Shown in pieces: positions 1-6,357 of a DNA stretch of 9,668 bases. How positions within the stretch are numbered: the first letter of the stretch is position 1; each line of letters begins with the position of its first letter. The position numbers and the translations under genes are program-made. Location of the stretch: the NCBI GenBank assembly GCA_947072805.1, contig CAMTJK010000126.1, forward strand, positions 1 through 9,668, written 5' to 3'. The stretch comes from an uncultured Prevotella sp. (GTDB taxonomy: Bacteria; Bacteroidota; Bacteroidia; Bacteroidales; Bacteroidaceae). Under the pieces are notes generated by a model, which was given only the letters and a program-made list of their open reading frames with translations, was not told the origin of the DNA and did not search any database.

Positions 1-26
1 AACACACGTTAAAGTAAAGATTTTTC
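1..26 (+). repeat. Copy 1 of a 26-bp intergenic repeat (inverted partner at 9511-9536)
   Basis: The first 26 bases begin AACACACGTTAAAGT and end with AAGATTTTTC after one variable base. The reverse complement of 9511-9536 matches at 25 of 26 positions, the one difference being A versus C at position 16. The copy lies upstream of the plus-strand lipoprotein gene and points towards it. It begins at the window edge, so its true left limit is unknown; in the other copy two further T residues complete a TTAAC-ACAC-GTTAA dyad. It could be a protein-binding site or part of a larger interspersed repeat. Confidence 0.75.
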
Positions 27-132
27 TAAAATGTTAATGAAACTATAATGATAGTGTTTCAGATATCTATAATTCACGGAATCTACATTATAATACAACG
101 CCCCAACCTATCTTACTTTTATCTGCTATCTG

Positions 133-163
133 TTTATAATATCACGGATTTTTTTTAATTTTG
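133..163 (+). promoter_or_regulatory. Predicted promoter of the lipoprotein gene
   Basis: TAATTTTG at 156-163 fits the Bacteroidota -7 consensus TAnnTTTG exactly. A weak -33 match, TTTA at 133-136, lies 19 bp upstream. Transcription would start around 169-172, giving a leader of only about 12 nt before the ATG at 183. No Shine-Dalgarno sequence precedes that ATG, only an A-rich stretch, as is usual in this phylum. Confidence 0.55.
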
Positions 164-182
164 CAAATCAAAATAAACACCT

Positions 183-581
183 ATGAAGATATATATATTA
201 TTTATTGCAACCATTTGTCTATTTATAAGTTGCCAAGAGACTATGGAAGAAAGATGTGCACGTGAGGCAAAAGAATATACTAAGAAAAATTGTCCGGCAA
301 AGATTTATGACAATTTAGTCCATGACAGCATCGTTTTCGAGAAAGACACACGTAGCATGTGCTATTATTACACATTTACAGAGAATGTGAATATCAACAC
401 AAAAGAAAAACGTGATGAAATAGGACGGATTTTTCTGGACAACCTTAAGAATTCAACATCTCTGAAAACATATAAAGATGCTGGATTGAACTTCAAATAT
501 ACATATTATTCTTCAAATGGTAAAAAGGACATTGTCTTTCAAAAGACTTTTACCAAACAAGATTACCAAAGCGCAAAATGA
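183..581 (+). CDS. Small orphan lipoprotein of unknown function
   Basis: I do not recognise the family. The 132-residue product starts with a short signal peptide: Lys2, a hydrophobic stretch to Ser16, then Cys17. Phe-Ile-Ser-Cys is a loose lipobox, acceptable for Bacteroidota. Gln-Glu-Thr-Met-Glu-Glu after the cysteine is acidic, which in this phylum can accompany export to the cell surface; that is inference. The mature part is about 115 residues, rich in Lys, Tyr and Asp, with three further cysteines (25, 37, 60) and no transmembrane segment. The alternation of Tyr/Phe-rich strands (around 49-66 and 103-120) with a helical middle (74-90) suggests a small alpha/beta fold. It has its own promoter and stands alone, convergent to yebC, with a strong hairpin directly after its TGA. 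The codon pattern and signal peptide make it a believable gene, but its role cannot be read from context. Confidence 0.75.
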   Translation: MKIYILFIATICLFISCQETMEERCAREAKEYTKKNCPAKIYDNLVHDSIVFEKDTRSMCYYYTFTENVNINTKEKRDEIGRIFLDNLKNSTSLKTYKDAGLNFKYTYYSSNGKKDIVFQKTFTKQDYQSAK

Positions 582-591
582 CATTCATAAA

Positions 592-662
592 ATCAGCCAC
601 AATTTATTCTATTTTAGATTTCCTTCCATAGAAAGAACCATTCAGAATAAATTGTGGCTGAT
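592..662. terminator. Long hairpin between convergent genes (likely terminator)
   Basis: A perfect 19-bp inverted repeat (ATCAGCCACAATTTATTCT at 592-610, its complement at 644-662) encloses 33 nt. Inside that loop a second stem forms (620-626 with 631-637, seven pairs including one U-G wobble on the minus transcript). It sits 10 nt after the lipoprotein stop and 31 nt beyond the yebC stop. On the minus strand the hairpin is followed by TTTTATGAATG, a modest U tract, so it should end the pheT-yebC transcript. The plus-strand side has no real U tract. The loop is longer than in a typical intrinsic terminator. Confidence 0.7.
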
Positions 663-693
663 ACGATTATAATAAAAATATGTAGAGAATACT

Positions 694-1425
694 TTATTCT
701 GCAGCAGGTTTCATATTTGTATACACTGTCTGCACATCGTCAAAGTCTTCCAGTTTTTCAATCATCTTGTCTAACGTTTCGCGTTCCTCAGGTGTAACCT
801 CCTTTAAATCATTGGGTATACGCGTAAACTCTGCGCCTGTAACATCAAATCCTTCTGTCTCAAGATGCTTCTGAATTTCTCCGAAACTCTTTGGATCACC
901 GTAAATCGTAACCTCTCCAGTTTCTTCATCTTCATCAAATTCATCTTCTACGCCATAATCTATCAAATCCAAAATCATTTCATCCATATCAAGACCATCT
1001 TTCTTTTTAAAAGTAAAGACACACTTATGGTCGAATAAGAAAGATAGACTACCCTGCGTTCCCAAATTTCCGTTGAACTTGTTGAATACTGAACGAACAT
1101 CGCCTACCGTTCTGGTTGTATTATCCGTCAGTGTTTCAACAAATACAGCTATTCCATGGGGACCATAGCCTTCATAAGTAACTTCCTTATAATCGCTCTG
1201 GTCTTTGCCCATTGCATTTTTTATAGCGCGTTCAATATTGTCCTTCGGCATATTCTCACGCTTTGCATTGGCAATGATTGCACGCAACGAAGGGTTGTTC
1301 TCTGGTTCCGGACCTCCGGCCTTTACTGCTATTGCAATCTGCTTGCCAATCTTTGTAAACGTACGGGCCATGTGCCCCCATCTCTTAAGCTTTGTAGCTT
1401 TGCGATATTCAAATGCTCTTCCCAT
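694..1425 (-). CDS. yebC: YebC/PmpR/TACO1-family translation or transcription factor
   Basis: A full-length YebC-family protein of 243 residues (family usual length about 235-250). The N-terminal basic block (Gly-Arg-Ala-Phe-Glu-Tyr-Arg-Lys, residues 2-9, up to Lys-Gln-Ile near 30) and the Pro-Lys-Asp-Asn motif near 60-63 are diagnostic. The central segment Glu-Gly-Tyr-Gly-Pro (85-89) and Thr-Asp-Asn-Thr-Thr-Arg (100-105) are strongly conserved, and an acidic patch lies at 160-171. Family members have been described as DNA-binding regulators (PmpR in Pseudomonas), while the mitochondrial relative TACO1 and newer bacterial work point to a ribosome-associated role at difficult proline-rich stretches; which applies here cannot be told. 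It follows pheT after 11 nt, so the two are very probably one transcript, and a YebC linked to a tRNA synthetase fits a translational role. The ATG has only a weak ribosome-binding site. Confidence 0.95.
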   Translation of the reverse strand: MGRAFEYRKATKLKRWGHMARTFTKIGKQIAIAVKAGGPEPENNPSLRAIIANAKRENMPKDNIERAIKNAMGKDQSDYKEVTYEGYGPHGIAVFVETLTDNTTRTVGDVRSVFNKFNGNLGTQGSLSFLFDHKCVFTFKKKDGLDMDEMILDLIDYGVEDEFDEDEETGEVTIYGDPKSFGEIQKHLETEGFDVTGAEFTRIPNDLKEVTPEERETLDKMIEKLEDFDDVQTVYTNMKPAAE

Positions 1426-1436
1426 TGGAGTAAGTT

Positions 1437-3899
1437 TTAACGGAGTTCTGCTCCTAATTTATTTTTTAAATTTGTTATCAATTTACTCATTATTGCATCT
1501 ATCTGCTTGTCGTTAAGAGTCTTCGTCTCATCTTGCAAGATAAAATTCACAGCATAACTTTTCTTTCCTGCTGGAAGATTCTTACCCTCATAAACATCAA
1601 AGAGTTCTACTTTCTTCAACAGTTTCTTTTCTGTTTGTCTTGCTATTTCTTCTATCGCAGCAAATTCTATATTGGCATCTAACAAGAGGGCTAAATCTCT
1701 ACTAACAGAAGGATACTTGCTTATTTCATAATACAATACTTTATTCTTTCTAACCAACTTTGTGACAGCCGTCCAATTTATTTCTGCAAAATAGACAGGA
1801 TTATCAATATCGGCCTCCTTTAAAACCTTCTTGCTCAAAACACCCATATCAATAAGCTTTCTGCCACCTCTATTCTCAAGGACTATACCTGCAGCAAAGA
1901 TGTCATTCTCGCTCTTTTTCCTAACAATCATACCCGGCTGAAGACCGATTCTGGAAAGAATGTTTTCGACATATGCTTCAAGTTCAAAGAAAGAAGTTTC
2001 TTCATTTGGGTGAGCCCAACTACCTTCTACACGTTTACCTGTGAGCCACAAAGCCAAATGACAATCTTCCTTATATGCCGACATCGGGTTATCTGCATTT
2101 TTTCTTTCCGGATCAAAGTGATAAACATTACCAAACTCAAAGAAACGCAGATTAGCATTCTTTCTCTTTACGTTATGCTCTATACTTTCAAGTCCACCAA
2201 ACAGAAGTGTCTGCCTCATCACATTCAAATCCGTACTTAGCGGATTCATTATGCGTACGTTGTTCTCTTGAGGATATGTATTACGGTTATCATAATACGC
2301 TCCTTTAGTCAAAGAATTATTCAGTATCTCATTAAATCCACAGCCGACAAGTTGTTCGCTAACCAAATCTGCCAAGCGGTGTTTTTGGTCTTCATCACCT
2401 TTAACAACAAGACAACTCTTCAATTGTGTTGGTATTTCAACGTTATTATACCCATAAATACGAAGAATATCCTCAACAACATCACATGGGCGCTGTACAT
2501 CAACCCGGTAAGATGGAACCTCAATTAGCAATCCTTCTTCATTTTCTGCAAGGACTCTTATTTCCAAATCCTCACATATTGCCTTAATTGTTTCATTTGG
2601 TATTTCCTTGCCTATCAACGACTTCACATAATCGTATTTAAGATCAACCTTGGAATTTTCTATAGGCGTTGGATACTCATCGCGGATGCTCATCGATACC
2701 TTTCCTCCTGCCAACTCACAGCACATTATTGCAGCCTGCTTCAATGCGTAAATAACGCCGTTGGGATCTATTCCACGTTCAAATCTGAAAGAAGCATCAG
2801 TGCTTAATCCATGACGGCGAGCACTCTTTCTTATCCAAGTTGGGTGGAAATAAGCACTTTCGAGAACTACATTATGCGTAGTTTCATACGTTCCACTACC
2901 CTTACCTCCGAAGATACCAGCAATACACATCGGCTCGTCAGCATTACAAATGCTCAAATCATGTTCACCAAGCGTGTGTTCCTCACCATCAAGTGTAACA
3001 AATTTTGTACCCTCCGGCTGAGTTCTTACCACAATATGATTGCCTGCCACCATGTCTGCATCAAAGCAATGCATGGGCTGGCCATATGCCATCATAATGT
3101 AGTTTGTTATATCGACAATATTGTTTATCGGACGCAGACCTATCACCTTTAATTTGTTCTGCAGCCATTCAGGACTTTCTTTCACAACACAATCAGTTAT
3201 ACTCAAACAAGCATAACGACGACAAGCTTCCTTGTTTTCGATTGTCACATCTATAGGCAAGCGTTCATTATCTACCTTAAATTTTTCACAGTCAGGTCTG
3301 TGCAACGCTGTCTGATAACCGTTACGGCGAAGCCAAGCATACAAATCACGTGCAACGCCCCAATGTGATAATGCATCTGCTCTGTTGGCTGTTATGTCAA
3401 CTTCTATCAGCCAATCACTTTCAAGATTGTAATATTCTGCTGCCGGCTGACCTACTCTTGCATCATCTGGCAGGACAATAATTCCATCGTGACTTGTTCC
3501 AACACCTATTTCATCTTCTGCACATATCATTCCGCAGCTTTCTACTCCACGGAGTTTTGACTTCTTTATCACGAATTCCTTGTCGCCATCATACAATACA
3601 CATCCCAAATCTGCTACGATAACCTTTTGGCCAGCCGCAACATTGGGAGCACCACATACAATCTGTGACGGAAGTTCATGTCCTAAATCAACTGTTGTTA
3701 CATGCAAATGATCAGAATTGGGATGTATTTCGCACGTGAGAACCTTGCCGACATATAGTCCTTTCAAGCCGCCCTTGATACTTTGAACCTCTTCAAGTGC
3801 ATCTACCTCAAGACCTGTGGATGTAAGCGCATCACAAACTTCTTGTGGAGAAAGACTAAAATCAACATATTCCTTTAACCATTTATAGGAAATATTCAT
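1437..3899 (-). CDS. pheT: Phenylalanyl-tRNA synthetase beta subunit
   Basis: The beta chain of the alpha2-beta2 cytoplasmic enzyme that charges tRNA-Phe. At 820 residues it is the normal bacterial length. Domains in order: N-terminal helix, then an OB-fold tRNA-binding (EMAP-like) domain around 42-155 with the typical Cys-Gly-Ala-Pro-Asn (82-86) and Lys-Leu-Arg-Gly-Val (115-119); the B3/B4 editing domain around 220-395, which removes mischarged tyrosine; the B5 domain around 410-490; the catalytically inactive class II core-like region around 500-700; and the C-terminal ferredoxin-like anticodon-binding domain around 726-819, marked by Tyr-Pro-Ser-Val-Ser-Arg-Asp (729-735). pheS is not adjacent, unlike the pheST operon of E. 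coli; unlinked pheS is common in Bacteroidota. It is first in an operon with yebC and has its own promoter about 35 nt upstream. The ATG at 3899 gives the expected N-terminus. No frameshift or missing segment is seen. Confidence 0.98.
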   Translation of the reverse strand: MNISYKWLKEYVDFSLSPQEVCDALTSTGLEVDALEEVQSIKGGLKGLYVGKVLTCEIHPNSDHLHVTTVDLGHELPSQIVCGAPNVAAGQKVIVADLGCVLYDGDKEFVIKKSKLRGVESCGMICAEDEIGVGTSHDGIIVLPDDARVGQPAAEYYNLESDWLIEVDITANRADALSHWGVARDLYAWLRRNGYQTALHRPDCEKFKVDNERLPIDVTIENKEACRRYACLSITDCVVKESPEWLQNKLKVIGLRPINNIVDITNYIMMAYGQPMHCFDADMVAGNHIVVRTQPEGTKFVTLDGEEHTLGEHDLSICNADEPMCIAGIFGGKGSGTYETTHNVVLESAYFHPTWIRKSARRHGLSTDASFRFERGIDPNGVIYALKQAAIMCCELAGGKVSMSIRDEYPTPIENSKVDLKYDYVKSLIGKEIPNETIKAICEDLEIRVLAENEEGLLIEVPSYRVDVQRPCDVVEDILRIYGYNNVEIPTQLKSCLVVKGDEDQKHRLADLVSEQLVGCGFNEILNNSLTKGAYYDNRNTYPQENNVRIMNPLSTDLNVMRQTLLFGGLESIEHNVKRKNANLRFFEFGNVYHFDPERKNADNPMSAYKEDCHLALWLTGKRVEGSWAHPNEETSFFELEAYVENILSRIGLQPGMIVRKKSENDIFAAGIVLENRGGRKLIDMGVLSKKVLKEADIDNPVYFAEINWTAVTKLVRKNKVLYYEISKYPSVSRDLALLLDANIEFAAIEEIARQTEKKLLKKVELFDVYEGKNLPAGKKSYAVNFILQDETKTLNDKQIDAIMSKLITNLKNKLGAELR

Positions 3900-3933
3900 T
3901 ATAATGATTTTTTAGTATACTTAAAATGTCGTG

Positions 3934-3964
3934 CAAAATTACAACTTTTCTTGCAGTCATGCAA
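3934..3964 (-). promoter_or_regulatory. Predicted pheT-yebC promoter
   Basis: On the minus strand TTG (3964-3962) is followed after exactly 20 bp by TAATTTTG (3941-3934), a good match to the Bacteroidota primary sigma promoter. Transcription should start near 3927-3929, leaving a leader of about 28-30 nt before the pheT ATG. The leader includes an AT-rich imperfect palindrome at 3909-3926 centred on AGTATACT. There is no room for a T-box or a peptide attenuator. Confidence 0.7.
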
Positions 3965-3965
3965 G
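3950..3965. promoter_or_regulatory. Dyad overlapping the pheT -33 element
   Basis: CTTGCA-GTCA-TGCAAG is a perfect 6-bp inverted repeat with a 4-bp spacer. Its outer arm contains the -33 TTG of the predicted pheT promoter and the rest fills the upstream half of the promoter spacer. A protein bound here would occlude the polymerase. That it is an operator is inference; a 6-bp dyad can arise by chance in AT-rich intergenic DNA. Confidence 0.3.
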
Positions 3966-4008
3966 TTTTATTATAATTTTATAGCTGCTTGAAAAACACA
4001 ATAAAGCA

Positions 4009-4048
4009 AAGCACCCGATTTTACTTTTACATGTAAAATCGGGTGCTT
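4009..4048 (-). terminator. Intrinsic terminator after tRNA-Asp
   Basis: A perfect 16-bp inverted repeat (AAGCACCCGATTTTAC at 4009-4024 and its complement at 4033-4048) with an 8-nt loop. It begins 31 nt beyond the 3' end of the minus-strand tRNA and is followed on that strand by a broken U-rich stretch (TGCTTTATTGTGTTTTT). It separates the tRNA transcript from the pheT promoter. TTTTAC occurs twice in a row on the left side, so the stem tip can pair in two registers. Confidence 0.8.
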
Positions 4049-4078
4049 CAGCTTGTCTTATTCAGAATAATTTGATTG

Positions 4079-4153
4079 CGGTGCGTACGGGACTCGAACC
4101 CGTGACCTCCTGCGTGACAGGCAGGCATTCTAACCAGGCTGAACTAACGCACC
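4079..4153 (-). tRNA. tRNA-Asp (anticodon GTC)
   Basis: Read on the minus strand the gene begins GGTGCGT, which pairs fully with ACGCACC at the 3' side (7 bp), followed by discriminator G, as expected for aspartate tRNAs. The D arm is GTTC/GAAT-like with the AGCCTGGTT loop; the anticodon stem is CCTGC/GCAGG with loop CTGTCAC, so the anticodon is GTC. The variable segment is AGGTC and the T arm is ACGGG-TTCGAGT-CCCGT. The CCA end is not encoded (CAA follows the discriminator) and must be added by nucleotidyltransferase. It has its own promoter and terminator and is a single gene, not part of a tRNA cluster. Confidence 0.97.
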
Positions 4154-4176
4154 AATGCCTTTCTTGATTGCGGATG

Positions 4177-4208
4177 CAAAAATAATTATAAAATCCGAAT
4201 CCGCCAAA
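4177..4208 (-). promoter_or_regulatory. Predicted tRNA-Asp promoter
   Basis: On the minus strand TTTG (4208-4205), a 20-bp spacer, then TATTTTTG (4184-4177) matches the Bacteroidota consensus TTTG-N19/21-TAnnTTTG at every fixed base. The start would be near 4170-4172, about 18 nt before the mature tRNA 5' end. GCATCCGC directly follows the -7 box, a GC-rich discriminator of the kind linked to stringent control in proteobacteria; carrying that over to this phylum is inference. GCGGAT (4170-4175) and ATCCGC (4199-4204) form a dyad around the -7 box. Confidence 0.75.
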
Positions 4209-4223
4209 TTTTTATCGTGTAAA

Positions 4224-4742
4224 TTACAAAAAAAGTTGCATAAGAACAGCCTTATTATATTTTTTCCCATCGTATAACCAATCTTCGAGTTCTGATTTTA
4301 TTTCATATCCCATCTTTTCAAAGAGCTTTACCGAAGGGGTATTATTTATATCTACAATAACGTAAAGCTGATGCAGATGCAGTACATTCAACGAATACGC
4401 AGCTACCTGTTTCAATGCACTGCATGCATATCCCTTGCGTCGGAAGTTTTTTTCAATCACAATTCCCACTTCTGCACGCATATGTTGCGGCTCGAAATTT
4501 ACAATGTCTACAATACCTACGACATCTCTATCGTAATTCTCTGCCATTAGTCTTACTTGACGGTCTACGTAAATGTCCTCGGATGAATTTGCCACATAAT
4601 CATGCAACGCATAACGCGAATAGGGAACATTGGTATTGCCTATGCCCCATAACTCCACATCATTTTCTATTTTATAGAGCAGATCCAGATCTTCCGGTTC
4701 TATGGCACGTAATCTTACAGGTGGATAATTATGTGTTTTCAT
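4224..4742 (-). CDS. GNAT-family N-acetyltransferase (RimL/SpeG-like)
   Basis: A single GNAT domain of 172 residues, the usual length for the RimJ/RimL/SpeG branch. It opens with Val-Arg-Leu-Arg-Ala-Ile-Glu-Pro-Glu-Asp (9-18), the beta-1 strand and first helix of this branch; the acetyl-CoA pyrophosphate-binding loop is Arg-Arg-Lys-Gly-Tyr-Ala (101-106), and Val-Asp-Ile-Asn-Asn-Thr-Pro-Ser (130-137) followed by Phe-Glu-Lys-Met-Gly-Tyr is the classic C-terminal motif. It resembles spermidine acetyltransferase SpeG in the last 50 residues, but the substrate cannot be assigned; amino sugars, polyamines and protein N-termini are all possible. It is the last gene of the engB operon, just after the glycosyltransferase, so a sugar or envelope substrate is a reasonable guess. 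I chose the ATG at 4742, 2 nt past the upstream stop; a GTG at 4748 overlapping that stop (GTGA) would add two residues. Confidence 0.9.
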   Translation of the reverse strand: MKTHNYPPVRLRAIEPEDLDLLYKIENDVELWGIGNTNVPYSRYALHDYVANSSEDIYVDRQVRLMAENYDRDVVGIVDIVNFEPQHMRAEVGIVIEKNFRRKGYACSALKQVAAYSLNVLHLHQLYVIVDINNTPSVKLFEKMGYEIKSELEDWLYDGKKYNKAVLMQLFL

Positions 4743-4744
4743 TT

Positions 4745-5929
4745 TCACATGATTATTTCATTTGGCGTTATTATTGTACGCGTCCTGTTGCTGAATGTGC
4801 CAAGCTTAACGTTACTACGCGGTCGCTCTGCCATCATTTCGAGCATACGCTTATATGAAAACAGATCATTGTCATAAACAACATATGTTATCGATGTGGC
4901 ATTTCCTTCTATTTCAATGCCGTATCTGTCATATGGGTCATCTGTCTGATGGAATTCTGCAGTCAGTCCTTTTCTTCTGGCTATACGCATGCAATTCTCT
5001 ACCATACGTTTATTTCCAATAAATACATACCTGGAGTCACAACGTCTTTTATTCACCAACCCCAGCGACTTGCGAATCTTGTGCGGTGTCATTTGCAGCA
5101 AAGCTATAAATGCCCTGAAGTATATCGAGGTCCTTATCGGTACTGTTATCCAAAAGCCGAGATGCCCATAATGTTTTCTGAAAAATATAAGCATGGCCTG
5201 ATAAAACACATGCACATATGCAAATGATGTCTTATGGGTACTCTCTCCTTTATAATGGAGTATCGGATATGGCAGATACCAGTTTTCATATCCACCTTTC
5301 AACAATCTGTACGAGAGATCAATGTCTTCTCCATACATGAAGAAATCCTCGTCCAGAGTACCTATTTTCTCTATTGCCGTACGGCGTAGCAGATAAAAAG
5401 CTCCGCTTATCACTTCTATCCGTTCCGGGCTATCCCATCCGAGATAACCCATATAGTAATGTCCGAAACGTCGGCTTTTCGGGAATCGGTTACACAGGCC
5501 ACACATTTTATAGAAAGATGTCATCGGCGTTGGCAACCCTCGTCTCGACTCATTTGCAAGTGTACCGTCGGCATTATACATTTTCACGCCTGCTCCTCCT
5601 GCATTCGGATGTTCATCCATAAATTCCAAAGCCATCCTTATTGTGTCTTCGCCGACAAAAGTATCAGGATTAATGAGCAGTACATAATCTCCTTTCGATT
5701 GTTTGTATGCTATATTATTTGCTCTTGCAAATCCAAGATTGTGATTGCAGTCTATTGTGTGTACCCATCTGTAACGCTGGCGTAAATATCTCACAGAATC
5801 ATCACGCGAATGATTGTCCACAACATATATTTCACTCTCAATGCCATCAAGAGCTTTCTGTAAACTGTCCAGACATTGCCCGACGTAATGTTTTACATTA
5901 TAGTTTACTATGATTACCGTCAGTCTCAT
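4745..5929 (-). CDS. Family 2 glycosyltransferase with extra C-terminal domain
   Basis: A membrane-peripheral GT-A glycosyltransferase of the rhamnosyltransferase-like (WbbL/COG1216) group, 394 residues. The Rossmann-type start Val-Ile-Ile-Val-Asn-Tyr-Asn (5-11), Val-Val-Asp-Asn (36-39), Asn-Leu-Gly-Phe-Ala (64-68), Asn-Pro-Asp (87-89, in place of DxD for metal and nucleotide sugar), Ser-Gly-Ala-Phe (175-178), and Gly-Glu-Asp-Ile-Asp (200-204, catalytic-base region) are all present. A hydrophobic, basic segment (about 245-285) probably binds the membrane face. Residues 300-394 form a separate tail beginning Tyr-Val-Phe-Ile-Gly-Asn, possibly Rossmann-like. The sugar and acceptor cannot be read from the sequence; a lipid-linked or surface polysaccharide is likely. 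Its ATG overlaps the stop of the upstream membrane protein by one base, which suggests the two are made together. Confidence 0.92.
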   Translation of the reverse strand: MRLTVIIVNYNVKHYVGQCLDSLQKALDGIESEIYVVDNHSRDDSVRYLRQRYRWVHTIDCNHNLGFARANNIAYKQSKGDYVLLINPDTFVGEDTIRMALEFMDEHPNAGGAGVKMYNADGTLANESRRGLPTPMTSFYKMCGLCNRFPKSRRFGHYYMGYLGWDSPERIEVISGAFYLLRRTAIEKIGTLDEDFFMYGEDIDLSYRLLKGGYENWYLPYPILHYKGESTHKTSFAYVHVFYQAMLIFFRKHYGHLGFWITVPIRTSIYFRAFIALLQMTPHKIRKSLGLVNKRRCDSRYVFIGNKRMVENCMRIARRKGLTAEFHQTDDPYDRYGIEIEGNATSITYVVYDNDLFSYKRMLEMMAERPRSNVKLGTFSNRTRTIITPNEIIM

Positions 5930-6357
5930 TATTCTTCGATATCGTTCACCTCGTGGTTACATCTCTCCATGCTCGGATACACAAAAGCCAGGCACAGCAA
6001 CAATATGATGGCAAGGTATGCAAATGTGGTCTGCATAAACATATAATAAAATAATGTATTGGCGAGCAATGGGATACCCAGCAACATTATCCGCAACATT
6101 CCCCAAAATATTAGGGCATTTGCTTTTCCTTCCGCAAGTTTTCTATTTATACTTTTGGTTTTGAAAAGACGCAATGCCACAGGAATGGATGCAATGGTAA
6201 GGAGCTCCATCAACATCATACACAAGAATTCCGATGTCTTATCGTCGGTAAGTCCTCCCGGAAGCAATGCTCCCAACTCAAAGACAGCGACAGTCACGAT
6301 TGCCACAGCAACGATAAGCCCAAAGGCTATACTCAATTTTTTTTGTACTTTCTTCAT
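5929..6357 (-). CDS. Four-helix inner-membrane protein of unknown function
   Basis: A 142-residue integral membrane protein that I cannot place in a named family. Hydrophobic helices lie near residues 9-32, 43-65, 80-102 and 106-127, with a basic N-terminus (Lys2, Lys3, Lys6, Lys7), a basic loop between helices 2 and 3 (Arg63 to Lys78) and an acidic C-terminal tail ending Asn-Asp-Ile-Glu-Glu; positive-inside charge suggests both ends and that loop are cytoplasmic. No catalytic motif is visible. The ATG overlaps the recR stop by 4 nt (ATGA) and its stop overlaps the glycosyltransferase start (TAATG), so it is locked between the two by translational coupling. I infer it partners the glycosyltransferase, for instance as a membrane anchor, rather than RecR. 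Confidence 0.85.
   Translation of the reverse strand: MKKVQKKLSIAFGLIVAVAIVTVAVFELGALLPGGLTDDKTSEFLCMMLMELLTIASIPVALRLFKTKSINRKLAEGKANALIFWGMLRIMLLGIPLLANTLFYYMFMQTTFAYLAIILLLCLAFVYPSMERCNHEVNDIEE

Noticed and set aside
1156..1516. Plus-strand open frames opposite yebC
   Set aside because: They lie wholly or mostly antisense to a full-length conserved gene, have no recognisable domain, promoter or ribosome-binding site, and are typical shadow frames.
3900..3930. T-box or phenylalanine leader-peptide attenuator before pheT
   Set aside because: The predicted leader is only about 30 nt, with no Phe-rich short frame and no T-box motif.
4009..4153. tRNA-Asp as an integration site with an attachment repeat
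   Set aside because: The palindrome downstream is a simple terminator; no second copy of the tRNA 3' end and no integrase occur in the window.
4218..4228. TGTAAATTACA at the end of the GNAT gene as operon terminator
   Set aside because: The stem is only 5 bp, AT-rich and without a usable loop; the operon transcript more likely runs through tRNA-Asp to the hairpin at 4009-4048.
4415..4858. 147-codon plus-strand open frame opposite the GNAT gene and the end of the glycosyltransferase gene
   Set aside because: Composition is rich in His, Cys and Leu as expected from an antisense frame, and both opposite genes are intact and conserved.
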